A stretch of DNA of 64,000 nt from Aestuariibacter sp. (lineage in GTDB: Bacteria > Pseudomonadota > Gammaproteobacteria > Enterobacterales > Alteromonadaceae), in the NCBI GenBank assembly GCA_017794925.1, contig CP051238.1, positions 4,680,785-4,744,784 on the forward strand, given 5' to 3'. The position numbers and the translations under genes were made by a program. Under the pieces are notes generated by a model. The model did not search any database, was not told where the DNA came from, and worked only from the letters and a program-made list of their open reading frames with translations. Positions 59,149 to 64,000 of this stretch are shown here, piece by piece. Position 1 is the stretch's first letter. Each line of letters starts with the position of its first letter.

Positions 59149-60225
59149 ATGAAGAACAAGCTTACTATTCCATTATCACTGTTAGGTAGTTTTACTGCTT
59201 TATGTATGACCGTTATTGCAGGGTTTATATTAGAAATCGGATCTGCATTCGCCCATGTTCACGGTCACGATGATGCGAATACCACGGTGCAAACCACCTA
59301 CAGTCCGCGACAAATTGAACGACTGTTGGCAAACAGTACACGGCCGGACTTTGATGCGAGATGGCTTAATCCTGTTTTGGCGTATTTTGAACACACCGCA
59401 GAAGAAACAGAACTATCATCGAGACAAAGAATGTTCTATGCGCGACTACTTCAGCATGAACATCGTTTCGAAGAAGCGCAGGTACAGCTTAATTTTTTAC
59501 TCGAAATGAACCCACTTAACACGCAGGCCAGATTACTGCTAGCCAACGTTGCATTGAATCAGGGAGACGCCGATAGAGCCGTTCAACTATGTGAGCGATT
59601 AGTCGGACAAACCGAACTCCTCGTAGCAACGACCTGCCTGCTTGAAGCTCGCATGCAGCAATCACCCTCAACAGAGCACTACGAGCAATTGGTGAGTCTG
59701 AGCCGTTTCAGTGAACGTGCGCATATCAATGTTCAGACCTGGTTGAACGAGGTACTGGCAGACATGGCTTTATATGCTGAGCAACCCGCAGAGGCAGTCA
59801 TGCACTGTGAAGAAACCGACTTCACCGATTGGCCGGTAAGCACCTGGGTAGCTTGGTCAAAAGCGAAGATAGCATTAGGTGAAGGCCAGGATATCCTGGC
59901 CAAACTTTCACCTTATATAGAAAACATAGACGTCCCCAACGACAGTATGTTGCTTTATCTGGCGTTAGCAGAACAACAAGTTGGTAACACCGATAAATGG
60001 ATTAAGAAAATGTCACAGCGGGTGCTGTTGCGAGAACAGAACAATGATACTTCCCATGCGGCAGAAGTAGCGTTGTATTACTTGCTCCTGGCCGACCAGC
60101 CAGAACAGGCGCTGACCTGGGCAAACCTGAACTGGGAGAACGCTAAATCCCTGAATGATCATCTGCTATTGGAACAGGCTAAAACGGCCAATCAGCTGGT
60201 TTTGCAGAATAATACCGCGGAATAG
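59149..60225 (+). CDS. TPR-repeat envelope protein
   Basis: The 358-residue protein has an N-terminal membrane segment or uncleaved signal (about residues 8-34), a short His/Asp patch (HVHGHDD) and then TPR-like helical repeats (ALLLANVALNQGDADRAVQLCERLV-type units, about residues 75-345). GGAGG precedes the ATG. It follows the Ig-like lipoprotein by 35 bp and ends the sigma-associated run. TPR proteins build complexes; the partner may be the DUF4331 protein. The His patch might bind a metal. Confidence 0.82.
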   Translation: MKNKLTIPLSLLGSFTALCMTVIAGFILEIGSAFAHVHGHDDANTTVQTTYSPRQIERLLANSTRPDFDARWLNPVLAYFEHTAEETELSSRQRMFYARLLQHEHRFEEAQVQLNFLLEMNPLNTQARLLLANVALNQGDADRAVQLCERLVGQTELLVATTCLLEARMQQSPSTEHYEQLVSLSRFSERAHINVQTWLNEVLADMALYAEQPAEAVMHCEETDFTDWPVSTWVAWSKAKIALGEGQDILAKLSPYIENIDVPNDSMLLYLALAEQQVGNTDKWIKKMSQRVLLREQNNDTSHAAEVALYYLLLADQPEQALTWANLNWENAKSLNDHLLLEQAKTANQLVLQNNTAE

Positions 60226-60248
60226 TTCCGCCTCTATCCATGGATACC

Positions 60249-61265
60249 TCAGACGCCGGTTTGCTTATACAGATAGACACCGGTGTCTGACATTGTCCGT
60301 GACAACCTCGACGCATACATCAAATAGTTGAGATGAGACAAACATTCTGCGATGGCGAAAAACATATGCCGACCGGACAACGTCCTTTTGTACATAACAG
60401 GCAAACATTCAAGCAACGTACGAGGGGAATCACAAAACGTCACTAGCGATTCCAGTTGTGTTTCATGGTGTTCCCGCAGTTCAACGGCCCTGTCTGGCAG
60501 ACCAGTATAAGGCACATTATGTGACGGTAACACCAGCGTATCCGACGGCATGTTCGACAATGTGGTTAAGCTGGCAAAATAGTCAGCCAGAGGATTCGCC
60601 TCTGGCTCTTGACTGTAAACACCTATGTTCGGGGAGATTTTAGGCAATATCTGGTCACCACCAATAAGCAGGTTTTCGGCTTTGCAATACAGGCAAACGT
60701 GCTCTGGCGAGTGCCCGGCAAAGGTCATGATCTGCCATTGCTTTCCTGCGATCTCCAGTGTTTCTCCCTGTCGTAAACGCCTGAACGCCAAAGGCAATGG
60801 CTCTACGCCTTCGGTGTAAGTATCCCGGGGGCGGACATACTGCTCTATATCGGGTTGGCTAACTCCAGCCTGTGTGAAGTAGCGTTTATCGGTTGTTAAA
60901 TCTGCCATTGGGTTCGGCCCGAAAATGCTTCTGGCCGCAAAGTATTCCAGCGCACTCATGTACAATGGCACATCATACTCGCGGCACAACCAACCCGCTA
61001 AACCACTGTGGTCAGGATGCATATGGGTAACGATAACGCCCAAAAGCGGCTTATTAAACTGCGCAAAGCAGGCTTCCCATATGGCTTTACTTTTACGGCT
61101 GCTTAGCCCCGTATCAACTACATAGATGCCGTCATCGCCTTCCAACACATAAAGATTAATATGGTCCAGCTCAAAAGGAAGAGGCATGCGTAGCCACCAG
61201 ACTCCCTCACATAAGCGAGAAAACTGGCCCGAAGCCGGCGTTGAATGCGAAGTTAGCGTTATCAT
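60249..61265 (-). CDS. MBL-fold metallo-hydrolase
   Basis: The 338-residue cytoplasmic protein has the metallo-beta-lactamase fold: the metal motif THMHPDHSG (HxHxDH), then AGHSPEHVCLY and LPSHNVPYTG, which hold further ligands. The C-terminal about 80 residues form a helical extension seen in the glyoxalase-II-like branch that handles thioesters. Substrate is unknown. It is convergent with the TPR gene and divergent from polB across 145 bp. Confidence 0.88.
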   Translation of the reverse strand: MITLTSHSTPASGQFSRLCEGVWWLRMPLPFELDHINLYVLEGDDGIYVVDTGLSSRKSKAIWEACFAQFNKPLLGVIVTHMHPDHSGLAGWLCREYDVPLYMSALEYFAARSIFGPNPMADLTTDKRYFTQAGVSQPDIEQYVRPRDTYTEGVEPLPLAFRRLRQGETLEIAGKQWQIMTFAGHSPEHVCLYCKAENLLIGGDQILPKISPNIGVYSQEPEANPLADYFASLTTLSNMPSDTLVLPSHNVPYTGLPDRAVELREHHETQLESLVTFCDSPRTLLECLPVMYKRTLSGRHMFFAIAECLSHLNYLMYASRLSRTMSDTGVYLYKQTGV

Positions 61266-61410
61266 AAACGTTACCGTGTTACACTGTACGGCAGGCAGTA
61301 TAGCACTGAGGTCCAGCTCGTCTGGCGTTTCAACTATTTATTTCGCTAATGATTATCGCTAACTATTCCGAATATATCTTCCGTGTGATTGATACCTCAC
61401 AGGATCATCG

Positions 61411-63792
61411 ATGACCTCTGCGTTGACCTCTGTATTAACCCTCGGGGAAGGCATGATCCTGACTGCGCGTACCGTATTCCAGGGCAAAGATGAGTTGATA
61501 GAGCTATGGTTAGCAACTGACCATGGGCCTGTACGCTTATTGAGTCCACCTGAACGCTCTGTGTGTTTTGTAAGACGCGAAGATACTGAAACTTTAGCGT
61601 CAATCGCAACGCAAAACAGCATACAGGCAACCGTAACCCCCGTTGATCTCTCTACCTTTAACCACGAGAAAGTGGTCAGCGTAAAACTGCCGCAAGCACG
61701 TCAACTGATTCAACTGAGAAAGGCTGCAAGAGAGCACGGCATCACACTGTACGAAGCCGATATTAAAACACCGGACCGGTTCTTGATGGAACGATTTGTG
61801 ACGCTTGGCGTGCAATATCAGGGAATAGCCGATCGCCATCCTCACCTGGTAAAACAAGTAAAAGTAAAGCCTTCGGCATATCGCTGTCACTTAAGTGTGT
61901 TTTCTTTCGACATAGAATGCGACGAACGCGGTAATCTGTTTTCCATTGGCATTGCCTCTGAACACTGTAATCAGGTGTTGATGATTGATGAGCCAACAAC
62001 AGATGAATCGTCTAAGAAAGCCACTCATTTCGAGTACGTAGAGTGTCAAAACGAACATGACTTGCTGAGCACGTTCATTAAGACAGTCCAGCACTATGAC
62101 CCCGATATCTTCATGGGCTGGAACGTAAAGCAATTCGACTTTCCCGTGTTACATGCAGCAGCGAAACGCTGTGGTCTCCCCTTAAGTCTTGGCAGAGACA
62201 ATACAACCCTCGACATTCGCACGTTTGACGACAATCGTGCTTACGTTGACATACCTGGCCGGGTCATCGTTGATGGTATTGAGGGGTTAAAAACGATGAC
62301 CTATCAGTTCGATAGCTTTTCCCTCGACAATGTCGCCACGCAACTATTAGGCAAAAAGAAGCTGATCGACGATCCTGATAAACTTGGCACCATCAAGCGT
62401 ATGTTCAGGGAAGACAAAACGAGCCTCGCCAAGTACAACTACGAAGACTGCAGATTAGTCATAGAGATTGCCGACAAGGTCAATTTAATCGACTTCCTGA
62501 TTCTTCGCAGCGAACTTACCGGTATGCGTATAGGCAGGCCTGGTGGCTCAGTCGCCTCTTTTATCAATTTGTATCTGCCCAAACTACACCGAGAAGGCTA
62601 TGTCTCCCCTAATCGACCAGAGCACGGTGGGTTAGCCAGCCCTGGTGGCTATGTAATGAGCTCAAAGCCCGGTCTGTATAAACATGTTTTGGTCTTAGAT
62701 TTTAAGAGCCTGTATCCGTCCATTATCAGAACGTTCAAAATAGATCCATTAGGCTTGGTAGAAGGATTAAAAGACACTCAAGACGCTATACCCGGGTTTA
62801 AAGGTGCGATGTTTCACCGGGAAAAACACTTCCTGCCTGATATTATTAGCAGCTTGTGGAAACAGCGCGACGAAGCTAAACGTCAAAACGACGCTGCTCG
62901 ATCACAGGCGATTAAGATCCTGATGAATTCATTTTACGGGGTGTTGGGTAGCGGTGGGTGCCCCTTTTATGATCCCCGACTAGCAAGTTCGATAACATTG
63001 CGCGGCCATGAAATTATGCAAACCACCGCACAATGGATTCGCGAATACGGTTATGACGTTATATATGGTGATACCGACTCGACCTTTGTTCATTTAGCCA
63101 ATTGTAAAGATGACGAGGAAGCCAACGTCATTGGTAAGCAATTACAGGACGATATTAATTTACGATGGCAGACGTCAATAGAAAATGAGCAACATCTGAA
63201 TTGCGCACTGGAAATTGAATTTGAAACGCACTTTAAAACGTTTTTCATGCCAACCATCCGAGGTTCAGAGGCAGGAAGTAAAAAGCGCTATGCAGGCATT
63301 ACTGTTAAGCATGGGGAAGAGCAGCTCATATTCAAAGGGCTGGAAAGCGTCCGCTCCGATTGGACGCAGTTGGCAAAGACTTTTCAGGAAACTCTGTATC
63401 TCGCCATATTCGCCGGACGGCCTGTTACTGAATATATTAATGACATCGTTAACGGTATTCGCGAGGGTAAATATGACGAGCAGCTTGTGTATGCAAAGCA
63501 ACTCCGAAAACCGTTATCTGAATACACCAAATCTGTGCCACCTCACGTTAAGGCCGCGAAACAAGGCGACGAAAACAATCAGCGTCTGGGCCGACAATTA
63601 CAGTATCAGAAGCGCACGGTGATTCACTACATCATGACGACAGCAGGCCCACAGGTGCCGCAGTATCAAACTCATCCACTGGATTATGATCACTACATTG
63701 AAAAACAGATCCAACCCATTGCCGACAGTATATTACCAACGATCGGCGAAAGTTTTGATGCTATGGCCAGTCAGCAGATAGGGTTGTTTTAG
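61411..63792 (+). CDS. polB: DNA polymerase II (family B)
   Basis: The 793-residue enzyme is close to E. coli Pol II (783). The 3'-5' exonuclease motifs are intact: FSFDIECDERG (Exo I), MGWNVKQFDFPVL (Exo II) and YNYEDCRLV (Exo III). Polymerase motifs follow: A (LDFKSLYPSIIRTF), B (ILMNSFYGVLGSG) and C (YGDTDSTFV). It restarts replication and bypasses lesions, usually under SOS control. AGGA precedes the ATG. I found no clear LexA box (CTGT-N8-ACAG) in the 145-bp upstream region, so SOS control is not supported by eye. Confidence 0.97.
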   Translation: MTSALTSVLTLGEGMILTARTVFQGKDELIELWLATDHGPVRLLSPPERSVCFVRREDTETLASIATQNSIQATVTPVDLSTFNHEKVVSVKLPQARQLIQLRKAAREHGITLYEADIKTPDRFLMERFVTLGVQYQGIADRHPHLVKQVKVKPSAYRCHLSVFSFDIECDERGNLFSIGIASEHCNQVLMIDEPTTDESSKKATHFEYVECQNEHDLLSTFIKTVQHYDPDIFMGWNVKQFDFPVLHAAAKRCGLPLSLGRDNTTLDIRTFDDNRAYVDIPGRVIVDGIEGLKTMTYQFDSFSLDNVATQLLGKKKLIDDPDKLGTIKRMFREDKTSLAKYNYEDCRLVIEIADKVNLIDFLILRSELTGMRIGRPGGSVASFINLYLPKLHREGYVSPNRPEHGGLASPGGYVMSSKPGLYKHVLVLDFKSLYPSIIRTFKIDPLGLVEGLKDTQDAIPGFKGAMFHREKHFLPDIISSLWKQRDEAKRQNDAARSQAIKILMNSFYGVLGSGGCPFYDPRLASSITLRGHEIMQTTAQWIREYGYDVIYGDTDSTFVHLANCKDDEEANVIGKQLQDDINLRWQTSIENEQHLNCALEIEFETHFKTFFMPTIRGSEAGSKKRYAGITVKHGEEQLIFKGLESVRSDWTQLAKTFQETLYLAIFAGRPVTEYINDIVNGIREGKYDEQLVYAKQLRKPLSEYTKSVPPHVKAAKQGDENNQRLGRQLQYQKRTVIHYIMTTAGPQVPQYQTHPLDYDHYIEKQIQPIADSILPTIGESFDAMASQQIGLF

Positions 63793-63831
63793 AATCGTTC
63801 TAATAAATTCGTCATACCCGTTAACGTAGTA

Positions 63832-63900
63832 CCGGCCTTGCGCCCCATCCGTCGTCCCGGCCTCGCGTCCAATCCGTCGTCCCGGCCTTGCGCCGGGAAC
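63832..63900. repeat. 25-bp tandem repeats ending in a hairpin
   Basis: CCGGCCTTGCG or CCGGCCTCGCG starts units at 63832, 63857 and 63882, exactly 25 bp apart. Units one and two both end ATCCGTCGTC. The third breaks off into TCCCGGC-CTTGC-GCCGGGA (63880-63898), a seven-pair hairpin. It is GC-rich, noncoding and REP-like in character. Confidence 0.75.
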
Positions 63901-63927
63901 ATAGCAATCAGCGTGCGTGTACTGAGG

Positions 63928-63957
63928 TCCCGGATAAGCGCTTCGCGCTTGCCGGGA
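63928..63957. repeat. REP-like palindrome
   Basis: TCCCGG (63928-63933) pairs with CCGGGA (63952-63957), and inside it AAGCGC-TTC-GCGCTT forms a second stem. A GATGACGG follows, and a further GATGACGG copy lies near 63985-63992. This structure is typical of repetitive extragenic palindromes scattered in bacterial genomes. Confidence 0.65.
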
Positions 63958-64000
63958 TGACGGTGGGTGGCGGGCATTTTCTGTGATGACGGTGTGCGTC

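Larger units (their letters stand above)
63793..64000. other. Noncoding, repeat-filled region at the right edge
   Basis: No convincing gene is seen from the polB stop to the window end. An AGAA-TCG-TTCT hairpin right at the polB stop, followed by TAATAAA, may help end its mRNA. The rest is the repeat block described separately. Confidence 0.6.

Noticed and set aside
61266..61410. LexA/SOS box expected before polB
   Set aside because: No CTGT-N8-ACAG match was seen; the nearest, CTGTACGGCAGGCAGT, lacks the right half.
63832..63900. Tandem repeats considered as a CRISPR array
   Set aside because: Units are contiguous with no unique spacers, and no cas gene is present.
63789..63977. 62-residue minus-strand frame over the right-edge repeats
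   Set aside because: It is composed of repeat sequence (GR and DG runs), with no ribosome site and no domain.
1..64000. tRNA, rRNA, insertion sequences, integrases, phage or defence systems
   Set aside because: No cloverleaf, transposase, integrase, restriction or toxin-antitoxin gene was recognised in any frame.

Overview
The window looks like chromosomal DNA from a marine, heterotrophic gammaproteobacterium, most likely in or near Alteromonadaceae. This is inferred from the mix of genes: three large TonB-dependent receptors tied to small catabolic loci, a BLUF photoreceptor, a MexEF-type efflux pump, a signal-peptide-bearing KatG, DNA polymerase II, Nei and many one-component regulators. 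No rRNA, tRNA, integrase, transposase or CRISPR array was seen. Coding density is high and base composition looks uniform, so I see no clear genomic island.

Layout. 1-565: start of an MscS-type channel cut by the window edge. 671-5946 (minus): compact five-gene unit of ABC ATPase, ABC permease, secreted amidohydrolase with a CIA30-like tail, DesK-type kinase and NarL-type regulator. 6054-9840 (minus): LysR regulator and a two-subunit isoquinoline-oxidoreductase-like molybdenum enzyme. 10091-11880: EAL phosphodiesterase overlapping a stand-alone BLUF protein, i.e. a likely light-controlled c-di-GMP switch. 11895-12434: PagL-like lipid A deacylase. 12516-19602: tripartite RND pump with a divergent AraC regulator. 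19680-22396: MBOAT acyltransferase and AlgX/AlgJ-like partner. 22572-26432: MetR-like regulator, two small outer-membrane barrels, Nei and an unknown helical protein. 26579-33014: trehalose locus (TonB receptor, LacI regulator, MFS permease, cytoplasmic trehalase) marked by three near-identical palindromic operators. 33291-35519: exported KatG. 35928-38548: Lrp regulator, YjeH-type amino acid exporter and a Vat-like acetyltransferase. 38585-44896: LysR regulator facing a TonB receptor, a TauE/SafE permease and a Tat-exported HisC-like aminotransferase. 44973-46934: AraC regulator and a GGDEF protein with an altered active-site motif. 47260-52945: apparent phosphate-scavenging operon (TonB receptor, purple-acid-type phosphatase, two-propeller phytase lipoprotein) behind Pho-box-like repeats. 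53215-55487: CheY-like receiver, CheC/CheX-like phosphatase and PAS histidine kinase. 55596-60225: ECF sigma, RskA-type anti-sigma, DUF4331 protein, Ig-like lipoprotein and TPR protein. 60249-63792: MBL-fold hydrolase and DNA polymerase II. 63830-64000: noncoding 25-bp tandem and palindromic repeats.

The most interesting candidates for undescribed systems are the Tat-aminotransferase/TSUP/TonB-receptor locus, the split BLUF/EAL photoswitch, the ABC-amidohydrolase-DesKR unit and the receiver/CheC/PAS-kinase trio. All functional assignments rest on motif reading by eye; no database search was run.
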